Numbered from the stretch's first letter, positions 34,375 through 43,445 are shown. The stretch is 64,000 bases of DNA from an uncultured bacterium (GCA_937996235.1 CALKVK010000016.1:1-64000), one strand, 5' to 3'. A program made the numbers and translations. Notes: generated by a model from the sequence alone, not told the origin.

Positions 34375-35558
34375 CCCAGGCGCTCGAAGAGCATCGCCAT
34401 GCCCATGCCGCCGGAGACGCACAGCGTCGCGAGGCCGTAGCGCGCCTCGCGGCGGCGCATCTCGTGCAGCAGCGTCACGCAGATGCGCGCGCCGGTAGCG
34501 CCGATGGGGTGGCCGAGCGCGATCGCGCCGCCGTTGACGTTCAGCCGCTCGGGGTCGATGTGCAGCTCGCGGTCGCACGCGATGACCTGCGCGGCGAACG
34601 CCTCGTTCAGCTCCACGAGGTCGATGTCGCCGAGCGTCAGCTTCTGGCGCTCGAGCAGCCTGCGCACCGCCGGCACGGGGCCGATGCCCATGATCTCGGC
34701 GGGCACGCCGGCGACCGTCCAGTCGACGATGCGCGCGAGCGGCGTGACGCCGAGCTCCGCCGCACGGGCGGCGTCGAGCACGACGAGCGCCGCGGCGCCG
34801 TCGGTGATGCCCGACGAGTTGCCGGCGTGGACGCCCCCGTCCTTCTTGAACACGGGCGGCAGCTTCGCCATCGACGCCACGGTCGCGTCCGGGCGCGGGT
34901 GCTCGTCGGCCGTGACCAGCGTCGGCCCCTTGCGGCCGGGCACCTCGACGCCGAACGTCTCGTCGGCGAAGAGCCCCTTCGCGAGGGCGACGCCGCAGCG
35001 CTGCTGCGTGCGCTCCGCGTACGCGTCCTGCTCGGCGCGCGAGATGCCGTACTTCTCGGCGAGGTTCTCGGCGGTCATGCCCATCAGCACGTTCGAGATC
35101 GGGCACAGGAAGCCGTCGCGGTACATGGCGTCCACCACCTCGGCGTGGCCGAGGCGGTAGCCCCAGCGCGCCTGCGGCAGCAGGAACGGCGTGTTCGACA
35201 TCGACTCGGTGCCGCCCGCCAACACCGCGCGCGCGCGGCCGAGGCGGATCGCGTCGCTCGCGAGCGCGATCGACTTGAGCGACGACGCGCACGCCTTGTT
35301 GACGGTCATCGCGGGCACCTCGACCGGGATGCCCGCGCGCACGGACACCTGCCGCGCCGTGTTGGTGCCGCCGCCCGCCTGCCGGCCGTGGCCGAAGAGC
35401 GTCTCGTCGATCTGGTCGGGCGCGACGCCCGCGCGGGCGAGGGCCTCCTTCGCGACGGCGGTCCCGAGGTCGGCCGCCGAGAGCGGCAGGAGCCCGCCGC
35501 CGAAGCGGCCGATCGGCGTGCGCACCGCGCCGGCGACGACGACGTCCGTGGTGGTCAT
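34371..35558 (-). CDS. acetyl-CoA C-acyltransferase (thiolase)
   Basis: 395 aa, standard length. All thiolase landmarks are present: RTPIGRFGG at the N-terminus, catalytic Cys in VNKACASSLKSI (~90), NEAFAAQVI, NVNGGAIALGHPIGATGARI with the catalytic His, and the second Cys in LCVSGGMGMAM. It condenses or cleaves acyl-CoA. Both biosynthetic (PhaA/AtoB) and degradative (FadA) relatives share these motifs. It is first in the operon to 28209. With AtuA and the acyl-phosphate enzyme downstream, breakdown of a branched acyl-CoA to acetyl-CoA is a fair guess. Confidence 0.95.
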   Translation of the reverse strand: MTTTDVVVAGAVRTPIGRFGGGLLPLSAADLGTAVAKEALARAGVAPDQIDETLFGHGRQAGGGTNTARQVSVRAGIPVEVPAMTVNKACASSLKSIALASDAIRLGRARAVLAGGTESMSNTPFLLPQARWGYRLGHAEVVDAMYRDGFLCPISNVLMGMTAENLAEKYGISRAEQDAYAERTQQRCGVALAKGLFADETFGVEVPGRKGPTLVTADEHPRPDATVASMAKLPPVFKKDGGVHAGNSSGITDGAAALVVLDAARAAELGVTPLARIVDWTVAGVPAEIMGIGPVPAVRRLLERQKLTLGDIDLVELNEAFAAQVIACDRELHIDPERLNVNGGAIALGHPIGATGARICVTLLHEMRRREARYGLATLCVSGGMGMAMLFERLG

Positions 35559-35607
35559 GACGGAGCTCCTCGGGTGTGCGGGGTGGGGTGGAGGGGGGTG
35601 GGGCGGC

Positions 35608-36846
35608 TCAGAAGGGCAGGAAGTCGTAGCGGCGCGTGACGCCGTCGGGGTCGGTGTGGAGCACCGTGTACGTGAAGATCCCGCCCGAGAGGCGCTGGAT
35701 GTCGCTGATGACGAGCGTGTGCTCGTGGCCGGTCGCTTCGAAGGTGCGCACCTCGGTCCAGCCGAGCGGGCGGCCGGAGCCGTCGAACACGAAGTCGGAG
35801 TACGCGGCGGTGCCGCTGCCCGCGGGCGTGAAGACCGGGTCCGCGCTGAAGTCGAGGACGCGACGGGAGGCGTCGCGTGCGGCGACGGCGAGCGTCGCGC
35901 CGTAGTCCTCGCCGCACGCGAGCGCGTAGCCCGTCGGGGTCGGGCCGGCCTGGAGCGGCGTCAGCGTGCAGGGATCGGGCGGCGGGCCGGCGATGCCGAT
36001 CGCGATCGGCGCGGTGCCCTGCGACGTCAGCACGATGTCGTTCGCCGCGCCGGACTCGCCCACCACCGTGACGAACGGCAGGAGTGCGGGAGTCGCCGCG
36101 AGGGCGAGCCCGGGGGGCGTCGCATGTTCGGGACGGCGGTCGGTCTCCAGCCCGGCGTTCGCGGAACCCTTGAGCTTGACCGTGAGCGCCCAGCGCTTCG
36201 CGGACGGGGGGATGTCGAGGACGACCGTGTAGTCGCCGACCTCGCTCAGCGTGTAGCCCTTCTGCTTCCAGGTCGAGCCCTTCTGCTTGGGCTCCGCGCT
36301 GCTGGTCACGTCGCCGCCCGGGCCCGTGAACGAGCCGATCGTGACGGGGTCGGCGCCCTTCCACGACACCGTGAGCTGCGCCTCGTACCCGGCGAGCGCG
36401 CCGAAGACGATCCGCCCGGGCGGATTGAGGTCCGTGACCTTGCCGCGGATCTTCCAGAGCGTCTGCGGCGTGATCTTCGGCACGAGCGCGTAGTCGCCCT
36501 GGCTGCCGTTCGCGCCCGCGACGACCACGCGGTACTGCGTGGTGGCGGTCGGCGGCGTGCGCTGCTGGATCTTGCGCGCGGCGATCTGCAGCGCCGGCTC
36601 GACACGGTACGCGAGGGAGAAGAGGCCGAGCGAACCCTGGAGCACGCTCGTCTTCTGGCGCGGGAGCGCAACCGTGAGCACGCCGCTGCGCGGCACCGCG
36701 ATCAGGTACTCGTGGACGGGGGCGTCGTCGTTGACGGTGCCGAGGACGCGCTCGCCGGGGAGCACGGTGTGGCGCTCGAGCGCGACGGCCGGCAGGGCGA
36801 GCGTGCCGAGCAGCGCGGCGACGAGCAGGGCGCGGGTGGATCGCAT
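35608..36846 (-). CDS. secreted hypothetical protein with pre-peptidase-like beta domains
   Basis: 412 aa from ATG 36846 (MRSTRALLVAALLGTLALPAVA), a clear Sec signal. Mature residues ~25-260 form two or three beta domains (HEYLIAVPRSGVLTVALPRQ, YRVVVAGANGSQGDYALVPK, GSTWKQKGYTLSEVGDYTVVLDI) like PPC/bacterial pre-peptidase C-terminal domains. The last ~100 residues (GWTEVRTFEATGHEHTLVIS, FTYTVLHTDPDGVTRRYDF) are a different beta fold with two Cys upstream. No enzyme motif. Divergent from the lipoprotein at 37052 (205-base gap). Confidence 0.7.
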   Translation of the reverse strand: MRSTRALLVAALLGTLALPAVALERHTVLPGERVLGTVNDDAPVHEYLIAVPRSGVLTVALPRQKTSVLQGSLGLFSLAYRVEPALQIAARKIQQRTPPTATTQYRVVVAGANGSQGDYALVPKITPQTLWKIRGKVTDLNPPGRIVFGALAGYEAQLTVSWKGADPVTIGSFTGPGGDVTSSAEPKQKGSTWKQKGYTLSEVGDYTVVLDIPPSAKRWALTVKLKGSANAGLETDRRPEHATPPGLALAATPALLPFVTVVGESGAANDIVLTSQGTAPIAIGIAGPPPDPCTLTPLQAGPTPTGYALACGEDYGATLAVAARDASRRVLDFSADPVFTPAGSGTAAYSDFVFDGSGRPLGWTEVRTFEATGHEHTLVISDIQRLSGGIFTYTVLHTDPDGVTRRYDFLPF

Positions 36847-37051
36847 GGGCCCGGGATTGTACGGCGCCGGTGCGGCGGCGGCGGACTTCGCGGTGCGCCC
36901 GCGAGCGTGGCCGCGCGAGGCCACGGGGGGTCCTCGGAACGAGACAGCCCCTGCGGTCGTCCAAGTCCTGTAGCGTCGGGGAGCGCGTGGCACGGCGTTC
37001 GAATCATGCCCGCCGCCTCCCGGCGCGCGGAGACCCTTGCGGAGCATCTCG

Positions 37052-38737
37052 ATGAGCAACCGCCGATCCCCCCTTCGTCTCGTCCTCGGCCTCGGCCTCC
37101 TCGGAGTGACCGGCCTCGCGAACGGCGGGTGCGCGCCGGGCGCCCTGCCCGCCGACGGCGCCGCGCAGGTCGGCGCCGCCGTCCTCCCGCAGGCCGTGCC
37201 GCCGGTCACCGCACCGCAGCAGCCTGCCGCCGGGGAGCCCGCCGCGCAGGAGCCGGGCACGAAGGCTCCCGAGCGCGCTCTCGACGCCGAGGCGGTGCGC
37301 GCCCTCGCCGAGGAGGTCGCGAGGCTGCGCGCGCAGCTCGCCGACATGGACGAGGAGTTGCGCGCGGCGCGCGCGGGCGACGACGGCCGCGCCGCCGCCG
37401 GCGAGCCCGTCGCGCCGATCGAGGAGCTCGACGGCGCCGAGGCGACGGCGGGTGCGGACGGCGAGCCGCGCGTCGGCGCCGACGAGGGGCCGCTCGTGCG
37501 CGAGGGCGGCGACGACGGGCCCGTGCGCGAGGTCGTCGTGGAGCGCCAGGTCGGCGACGACGAGGACGTCGTCGTGGTCGAGGAGGAGCCGACCGTCATC
37601 TACGAGCAGGTCGTCTACGAGACCGAGACGGTCTACCAGTGGGTGCCGTTCGGGCACGTCCACCACCTCGGCTGCGGGCACCACTACTACGGCTGCTCGT
37701 GCCACCCCTGGTACTACGACTGCCACAGCTCGATCTCGTTCCACCTCTCCGATCACGACTGGCGCGTGTGGGTCGGCTGCGGCAACCCGTACACCTACTA
37801 CCACGTCGGGTACTGGCACGGCGGCTACGACTACGACCACGACGCGCACTACCGGCACGACTACTACGTGCGCCACGTCGCCGACGGCGCCTCGCGCCGC
37901 GACCGCAAGCGCGCGTTCCGCAAGGGCTACGTGGACGGCTTCCAGGACGGCCGCGAAGTCGCGGCACCGCCGCCCGCGAGCTCCCCGTCGCCCACGGGTC
38001 CGGTGGTCGCGGGCCGGCGCGAGCGGAGCGGTTCCGCGGCCGGCGGCTCGGCGACGGCCCCCGTCGTGCGCTCGCGCGGCGGCGAGGAGCCGGGCGCAGG
38101 GCGCTCGCCGCTCGACGCGGCACCGTCGACCGGGAGCACGCCGACGCGCCGCGAACGCGGTGGCGGCGAGAGCCCGGTGGCGCGCACCGAGCCGCGCACC
38201 GAGACGCCGCGTTTCGGCAGTGGGCTCGACGACGCGGCCCGCGAGCGCGCACGCCGCGCCGCGGCCGACCAGGAAGGTGCGGCGCGCGAGGCGCCGCGCG
38301 TCGCGTCGCCGCCCGAGATCGTGCGCACGGTGCGGCGTGGCGGCGACGACACGCCCCGCGACCGCGGCCTGCCGGGGCTCCGGAACGGCACCGAGCGCGG
38401 CTCGGACGACAGCGGGCGCGTGGTGCGGCGCCGCGACGTCGAGACGCCGCCGGCACGGCCGCGGGCGCCCGAGGTCGACCGCGGCGGCACGCGCCGCGAC
38501 ATCGACCCGACGCCGCGGCGCGAACCCGAGCGGCCGCGGCCCGAGCGCGTCGAGCGGCGGCCCGAGCCCCCGACGCGGACGGTCCCGGAGCGCAGCGAGC
38601 CCGTGCGGCGCGCGCCGGACGTCGTCCGGCACCCGAATCCGCAGCCGGAACGGCAGCGGCCGGCGCCGCAGCCGCGCCAGCCGCGGCGGGACGACGGGCC
38701 GCGGCGTCAGCGCGATCGGGACCGCGACCTGCAGTAG
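37052..38737 (+). CDS. lipoprotein with His/Tyr/Cys-rich centre and Arg-rich disordered tail
   Basis: 561 aa from ATG 37052. Signal RLVLGLGLLGVTGLANGGC ends in lipobox N-G-G-C. A coiled coil (AVRALAEEVARLRAQLADMDEELRAA) follows near 85-110, then an acidic stretch. Residues ~190-285 are remarkable: runs such as GHVHHLGCGHHYYGCSCH and WHGGYDYDHDAHYRHDYY give more than 15 His and many Tyr in under 100 residues, likely binding metal. The last ~270 residues are Arg/Pro/Glu-rich and disordered. No family recognised. It may be an envelope protein with a metal-buffering or adhesive role. Confidence 0.7.
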   Translation: MSNRRSPLRLVLGLGLLGVTGLANGGCAPGALPADGAAQVGAAVLPQAVPPVTAPQQPAAGEPAAQEPGTKAPERALDAEAVRALAEEVARLRAQLADMDEELRAARAGDDGRAAAGEPVAPIEELDGAEATAGADGEPRVGADEGPLVREGGDDGPVREVVVERQVGDDEDVVVVEEEPTVIYEQVVYETETVYQWVPFGHVHHLGCGHHYYGCSCHPWYYDCHSSISFHLSDHDWRVWVGCGNPYTYYHVGYWHGGYDYDHDAHYRHDYYVRHVADGASRRDRKRAFRKGYVDGFQDGREVAAPPPASSPSPTGPVVAGRRERSGSAAGGSATAPVVRSRGGEEPGAGRSPLDAAPSTGSTPTRRERGGGESPVARTEPRTETPRFGSGLDDAARERARRAAADQEGAAREAPRVASPPEIVRTVRRGGDDTPRDRGLPGLRNGTERGSDDSGRVVRRRDVETPPARPRAPEVDRGGTRRDIDPTPRREPERPRPERVERRPEPPTRTVPERSEPVRRAPDVVRHPNPQPERQRPAPQPRQPRRDDGPRRQRDRDRDLQ

Positions 38738-38784
38738 CCGCCCGCAGGGTTCAACCGGGGCGCCCGCCCTTCCGAAAAGAAGGT

Positions 38785-39192
38785 GTGGCGACCGAGACAC
38801 CCGGCCGGACCGTCGAGCCTGCGATCCGCACGATCGAGGAGGCGCGCCGTGCGCTGCCTCTGCTGCGCGCGATCGCCGACGACGCCCACACGACCTACGT
38901 GCGGCTGCGCGCGCGCCTGCGCCGCCTGCGCGGCGCGCTGCCGCTCGAGCGCGTGCACGACGACGCCGGGCTGCCGGACGAGGTGCGCACGGACCTGCGC
39001 GACCTGAACGACCAGATGCGCGAGCTGGCCGAGCTCGGAGCGCGCGTCGTCGACCCGGAGCTCGGCATCCTCTACGTGGACGCGACCGTGGACGGGCACC
39101 CGGCGCACCTGTGCTGGAAGCTCGGCGAGGACGACATCCGCTACTTCGTGCCGCTCGACGGCGGCTACGAGGACCGACGCCCGCTGCCCTGA
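38785..39192 (+). CDS. DUF2203 family protein
   Basis: 135 aa from GTG 38785. The DUF2203 order is clear: IRTIEEARRALPLLRAI, a long helical pair (DLRDLNDQMRELAELGARV), then VVDPELGILYVDATVDGHPAHLCWKLGEDDIRYFVPLDGGYEDR. DUF2203 is a small cytoplasmic protein of unknown function. Its Trp-Lys-x-Gly-E block is intact. It starts 47 bases after the lipoprotein stop and may share its transcript. Confidence 0.85.
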   Translation: MATETPGRTVEPAIRTIEEARRALPLLRAIADDAHTTYVRLRARLRRLRGALPLERVHDDAGLPDEVRTDLRDLNDQMRELAELGARVVDPELGILYVDATVDGHPAHLCWKLGEDDIRYFVPLDGGYEDRRPLP

Positions 39193-39289
39193 CGCGCGGG
39201 CGACGCCGCGCGGCAGCGGATCCGCGCCACGAGCCTGAGCAGGCTCGTCTCGGGACGCAACCGGCACCCCCGCGCGTTTTGGTTTTCGC

Positions 39290-39317
39290 TTTACAGGGCT
39301 TTGGGCCCGTCTACGAT
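39290..39317 (+). promoter_or_regulatory. sigma-70-like promoter before the ferritin-like gene
   Basis: TTTACA (39290-39295), 16-base spacer, TACGAT (39312-39317), in a T-rich patch unusual for this genome. The start codon is ~100 bases downstream. Confidence 0.55.
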
Positions 39318-39425
39318 GTCGGTTTTTCCTTCACGATCCATCGCGAAGTCCGGCTGCACACCTCGCCGGGAACCCTCCGGACATCTCGAATCGCACGGGT
39401 GACCCGGCCCCGCACGCGTGACACA

Positions 39426-39989
39426 ATGTCGATCACCACCACACCGAACACCACCATGACCGTCGAGTCCTCTGCCGATCTGCACGAGCCCCACGAGGAC
39501 ACGCGCAAGATCCTGGACCTCAGCATCTACTGGAAGACGCTGACGTCGCAGTACTACGAGTTCCTCTCGAAGGTCGTCAGCGACCCGATCATGAAGCAGC
39601 GCTTCCGGCTGATGGCCTCCGAGGAGCGCGACCACCGCAAGATCCTGCGCAAGTACCGCAAGGAGCTCGTCGGCAGCAGCCAGATCACGCTGTCGATCGA
39701 GGACAAGAAGCGGCTGCGTACGCGCTTCGTGTTCCTCGAGGTGAAGGACCGCACGTCGATGGACGTCGCGGTCGACTGCGTGCTCCGCGCGGAGCAGCAG
39801 TCCAACCGGTTCTTCAACCAGGCGTCGTCGCGGATCGACAACCGCGAGGGCCGGATCTTCCTGCGCCTCCTCGCCGAGGAGGGGCTGATCCACCGGAGCA
39901 TGGTCGAAGAGCTCATGGAGTACGCGAACTCGCGTGAGATAAAGTTCAGCAAGAACAGCGCCGCCATCGCGGCCGCTGCTCGGCGCTAG
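39426..39989 (+). CDS. ferritin-like (rubrerythrin-type) four-helix protein
   Basis: 187 aa from ATG 39426; ATG 39456 (MTVESSADL) is an alternative. Four helices are evident: YWKTLTSQYYEFLSKVVSD, QRFRLMASEERDHRKILRKY (with E-x-x-H), MDVAVDCVLRAEQQSNRFFNQ, and GRIFLRLLAEEGLIHRSMVEELMEY. Carboxylates and His for a di-metal site are mostly there, but the last motif reads E-x-x-x-H instead of ExxH, so activity is uncertain. It has no rubredoxin domain. Likely roles are peroxide or iron handling. Confidence 0.75.
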   Translation: MSITTTPNTTMTVESSADLHEPHEDTRKILDLSIYWKTLTSQYYEFLSKVVSDPIMKQRFRLMASEERDHRKILRKYRKELVGSSQITLSIEDKKRLRTRFVFLEVKDRTSMDVAVDCVLRAEQQSNRFFNQASSRIDNREGRIFLRLLAEEGLIHRSMVEELMEYANSREIKFSKNSAAIAAAARR

Positions 39990-40089
39990 TCCGGTCGGGG
40001 GCCCTGATGGCCCGCACCGGCGGCGCCGCGCGAGCGCGGCCCGATGCGGTGCAGGGCGCCCGGACCGCAACGTCACCAAGGAGGCTGCG

Positions 40090-40239
40090 ATGGAAGGCTA
40101 CTGCGTGAAGTGCCGTGCGAAGGTCGCGATGACCGGCGCTCAGGAAGTCACGATGAAGAACGGCAAGAAGGCGATGAAGGGCAAGTGCAGCAAGTGCGGC
40201 ACGGGCATCTTCAAGATCATGCCGGCCGCCAAGAAGTAG
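40090..40239 (+). CDS. DUF5679-like small zinc-ribbon protein
   Basis: 49 aa, starting ATG 40090 with AAGGAG at 40078-40083. It reads MEGYCVKCRAKVAM, then KNGKKAMKGKCSKCGTGIFKI: two CxxC pairs about 27 residues apart, with a basic middle. This matches the DUF5679 pattern (YCVKC ... KC..CG), a tiny cytoplasmic zinc ribbon of unknown function. It follows the ferritin-like gene by 100 bases on the same strand. Confidence 0.85.
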   Translation: MEGYCVKCRAKVAMTGAQEVTMKNGKKAMKGKCSKCGTGIFKIMPAAKK

Positions 40240-40689
40240 CACGACACCGAGCTTCCGGCACCCGCTCGCGCGGGCCGGAGGCGAGCCCGTGGCGCTGCCC
40301 GGCAGCGCACGTGGAGGCCGCCCGGATGCGCTTCTGCGCAGACGGACGGCCTCGTGTGCTTTCACGCGGCCGAATCGCGCGCGGGGAGCGCCGTTCGAGG
40401 CTGCGCGGATGCCATCTGGGAGCGTGGGCCGGCCCGCATCGCTCACCAGCTCTCGCGGCGAGTGCGGCCGCGACGCAGTCGGATCGCGGCCTGTGTCCGT
40501 GGCGCCGGCCCCGTCGCGACGCGGCTGTCCGTCCCGGCCGAGCCGGAGGCGCGAGTCCAATGGTGCGAGCCTCCGCGGCCACTCCGCGGAGGAAGCGAGG
40601 TCGCGGCGCCGGCGACGCGCCGGGCGCGGGAGCTGGGGAACGATGCGGGCCCGCGCCGTCGCTCCGCGGTCCGGCGCCGGCCGCCGCGC
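40240..40689. other. 450-base convergent intergenic region
   Basis: No coding frame looks real. The region 40313-40353 can fold into a long imperfect hairpin (GAGGCCG...CGGCCTC arms around GCGC/GCGC), suitable as a bidirectional terminator between the small zinc-ribbon gene and the amidase gene. No T-run is present. The rest is GC-rich and featureless to me. Confidence 0.4.
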
Positions 40690-41682
40690 TCAGTTCGAGG
40701 AGGCGGTGGCCCCGCGCCGCACGCCGGGCATCGGCCGGAACGTGAAGCTGCCGGGGAAGAGCTTCCCGGGGCACTCGGTGTCCCGCACGTCGCTGTGGCG
40801 GCGCAGGTTCGAGGCGGGGATGCCGCAGTACGCGGCGAGGAAGTCGCACAGGCGCTGCAGCGAGCGCATCTGCGCCGCCGTGGGCCGGGACTTCGTGAAG
40901 TCGCCGACGAGGCAGATGCCCACGCCGTGCTGGTTCATCAGCTTGTCCTTGGCGTGGGCGCCGTCCACCTGGTCGCGCCAGCGGTAGCCCACCTCGACCT
41001 TCCCGTCGGGCGAGCCGTTGCCGTTGCCGATCACGAAGTCGTAGCCGAGCCCGTCCCAGCCGCGCTCCTCGCGGTGGACGCGGTCGAACGCCGCCGCGCT
41101 GCCGGACGCCGACGCGCTGTGGTGGATGACGATGTAGTCCCACTTGCGCCGGAGCGGGACCGCCCACTCGCGCCGCTCGAGCGCACTGAGCGCCGCCTGC
41201 TGCGTGCTCGGCGCGGCGCCGCCCGCGGCCGCCTCACGCGGCAGCGGCGGAGGGAGCGGCGGCAGCTCGTCGCTGCGCGAGGGCGGGAGCGACAGAGGCG
41301 ACGACGGGCGGTCGGCGCCGATCCCGGAGATCCACATCTCGCGCACGACCCGCGCGTCGGCCGCCGCGATGAGTGCGTCGTCCCCGGTGCCGGCGACCGG
41401 CTGCTGCGCCTCGTAACGCACCCCCCGCACGGTGATGGTGCGGGAGCCCGGGAACAGCAGGATGCGGTCGCCGTCCCAGGCCTCGAGGGGCATCCGGCCG
41501 AGTCCGTCCACGGGGCGGACCCGCAGTCCGAGGAGCCCCGCGAGGTCGCGCGCCGTCAGCGGCGACTCGCCAACCGCGACGCCCGGGTCCTCCGCGGTTG
41601 CGTCGGTGGTGGCGCAGCCGCCGCCCAGGGCGAGCCCCAGCGCGAGCACGATCGTGGACGCGAAGGTCGGTCGGCGCGCCAT
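40690..41682 (-). CDS. N-acetylmuramoyl-L-alanine amidase (amidase_2/PGRP), lipoprotein
   Basis: 330 aa with lipobox G-G-G-C after a signal peptide (STIVLALGLALGGGC). Residues ~45-95 (LAGLLGLRVRP ... VRGVRYEAQQPV) are a small beta domain. After a Pro/Ser linker the amidase_2 fold runs ~180-315: first zinc His in DYIVIHHSASAS, GLGYDFVIGNG, VGICLVGDF, then His in LRRHSDVRDTECPGK with the zinc Cys. It cleaves the amide between muramic acid and the peptide, in the periplasm. Divergent from the candidate RNA region. Confidence 0.92.
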   Translation of the reverse strand: MARRPTFASTIVLALGLALGGGCATTDATAEDPGVAVGESPLTARDLAGLLGLRVRPVDGLGRMPLEAWDGDRILLFPGSRTITVRGVRYEAQQPVAGTGDDALIAAADARVVREMWISGIGADRPSSPLSLPPSRSDELPPLPPPLPREAAAGGAAPSTQQAALSALERREWAVPLRRKWDYIVIHHSASASGSAAAFDRVHREERGWDGLGYDFVIGNGNGSPDGKVEVGYRWRDQVDGAHAKDKLMNQHGVGICLVGDFTKSRPTAAQMRSLQRLCDFLAAYCGIPASNLRRHSDVRDTECPGKLFPGSFTFRPMPGVRRGATASSN

Positions 41683-42215
41683 GCGGACCTCGCTCTGTCT
41701 CGGAATCGCGGAGACGTCTCGGGAGTCGCGGAAGGCCGGAGAGGGCGGCCGGCGGAACGGTCCTCAGAGTTCCCGCCCCACCGAACCGCCCCGAAAACCA
41801 CGACACCTTGGGGTTCAAGTGCGAAGGAACACAGGTTGTCGGCGCTCGTGGGCGTCGTCAAGGGAGTTCGCGCGCAACGGTCCACGGCTGCTGCCGCCGA
41901 GGCTCCACAGCGGTGGATCCGCACATTTCGGAAGAAAAGTTCGCAAGCCGCGGGAGCGCGGCACGCCGGCCGGCGACACATGGTGCGGCCGTGGTTCTCC
42001 ACACCCTGCCGCGGATGCACGCCCCAAACACGGCGCTCACGAGCACTTGCGCCGGTCGGGCGCAACGGGCGCCCTCCACATGCTTTCAACAGGCTCGTGT
42101 GGAGAGGAATTGTGGGTTTCTTTCGGGATTGATGAGGGGCCCGGGCGCCCGTACTTTCATTCGCGGTTGGGCGAGGCAGGCCATGCCGCGACCTGCTCGA
42201 CCGAAGCGGCTCCTT
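41683..42215. other. non-coding leader region with clustered CTCCACA boxes
   Basis: No gene with coding character in six frames. CTCCACA occurs at ~41903, ~41997 and ~42074, and its complement TGTGGAG at ~42099, all in about 200 bases. TTGACA at 42213 lies where the hairpin-rich region begins. It probably holds divergent promoters for the amidase gene and the candidate RNA. Confidence 0.4.
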
Positions 42216-43305
42216 GACATCCCGAGCGAACAGGAGGGGCCCCGCAGGACCGAGGCCGGAGCGACCGGGAGACCGGGCGCGACGGTCACGGCGATGTGGG
42301 ACACGAGGGGGTTTCGGCCCCCGGGACACCTCCGGTCCCGACGGTGTGCCGGCACTTTCGGGACACGACGCATCGGGGGGCGCGGGAGCGCCTCGGCGAT
42401 GCAAGCGAACCCCATGGGAGATCCGGGCCGAACGGCCCGGTGGACGCACGGACGCAAGACCCTGAGGTGCCGTCCGCGCTGCGAGGCTTCGGCCACGTGC
42501 GCGGGAAAAGCGCGAGAGGGGATGTGACGCGGCAAGGCCGCGACACCGGTCGTGCGGGGATCGTCTCCGAAGGGGGGACCCGCCCCGGAACTGCGGTGCG
42601 ACGTCTTCGGACGCCGCGCCGCCTCCGACGACGCGGCGATGGGCGTGGACGGTGCGAAGCGGACGGCCTCGTGTTCCTCAGAGCTCGAGACCGGATCGCA
42701 GCGCAGCCGTTGCGTCCGCCGTGCGCACGGCCACCGCTCACGCAGTGGCACGATGCACGGCGAACCGCGGCGACGGCCGGAGCGGGTGGGAGAATCCCAG
42801 GAACGGCAGCGGCTCTCGAAGTCGCGAAGCGCAAGGGGAGGAAACCGTCGAGGGGGTGCGAAACCCCGGGGACGGAACGTGCCGGGTGAGGCAAACCCGG
42901 GTGAAGCGGACCCGCGCGCCCACGTCGTTGAAGGGACACGAAACCCCAAGAGGGGCAGCCGGGGCACCTGACGGTCCCCGGTCGGCGGTGCGGCAGGACC
43001 CTGAGAGGGCGGCCAAGCCTGGGCAGCCGGCGCGGACGCTTGCGTCCGCGCGGATCCGAGTGCGGAAGACCTCGAGGCCGTGGAGACGGCGTGGAGGGGG
43101 CGGCGAACCGATGGTCCGCTACGCACGCGGGTGAGGCTCCGGAAGGCGGCAGAACCCTGCGAGGGAGCAGTGCACGGCGGCGACGCCGGGCACTCGGACG
43201 CACCGAGCGAGAACCCCTGGAGAGGCGACACGGCGCGGCTTGCGCGCCCAACCACCCGGCACGAGAGGCCTGCGGATCGCGAGATCCGTGGGCCTCTCGC
43301 CGTTT
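42216..43305 (+). ncRNA. candidate large structured non-coding RNA (~1.1 kb)
   Basis: No reading frame here resembles a protein, though GC richness keeps several frames open. Instead, tightly packed perfect hairpins follow one another on the plus strand: 42307-42322, 42323-42339, 42424-42441 (7-bp stem, GAAC loop), 42528-42542, the nested pair 42845-42849/42871-42875 enclosing 42853-42867 (GCGAA loop), 42882-42900, 42944-42955 (AAGA loop), 42959-42981 and 43031-43050 (9-bp stem). Loops and joints are purine-rich (GAAA, GCAA, GAGA), which fits RNA folding. It ends in a strong terminator at 43262-43299. I found no RNase P, SRP, tmRNA or group II intron landmark. The 5' end is uncertain, anywhere from 42100 to 42250. 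Confidence 0.5.
43262..43304 (+). terminator. strong hairpin terminator
   Basis: CGAGAGGCC (43262-43270), CGGATC (43273-43278), GCGA loop, GATCCG (43283-43288), GGCCTCTCG (43291-43299): 15 paired bases with one internal mismatch region, followed by CCGTTT. Confidence 0.75.
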
Positions 43306-43445
43306 CCCGTCCCACCCGGCCCCGCAGCCCCGCCCGCCCCGCCCCGCCGGAACGGTTGACGCCGCGGCGGCCCATCGCGCCGCGCGGGAGCGCCGCCGCC
43401 GCGCGCCTTCGCGACGCTGTCGCCGATGGCGGCTACGCTCGCTGC

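Noticed and set aside
35191..39192. 1333-residue open frame on the plus strand
   Set aside because: Crosses three well-supported genes on both strands; Arg-rich shadow. Only its final 135 residues (DUF2203) are real.
42216..43305. RNase P RNA, SRP RNA, tmRNA or group II intron
   Set aside because: I looked for GAGGAAAGTCC and ACAGA (RNase P), GGTCAGGTCCGGAAGGAAGC (SRP), the tRNA-like TTCGA end of tmRNA and intron domain V. None was present.
42086..43375. 429-aa open frame on the minus strand across the hairpin region
   Set aside because: Ser/Arg/Pro/Ala-biased with no domain-like pattern. High GC keeps stops rare here in several frames at once.
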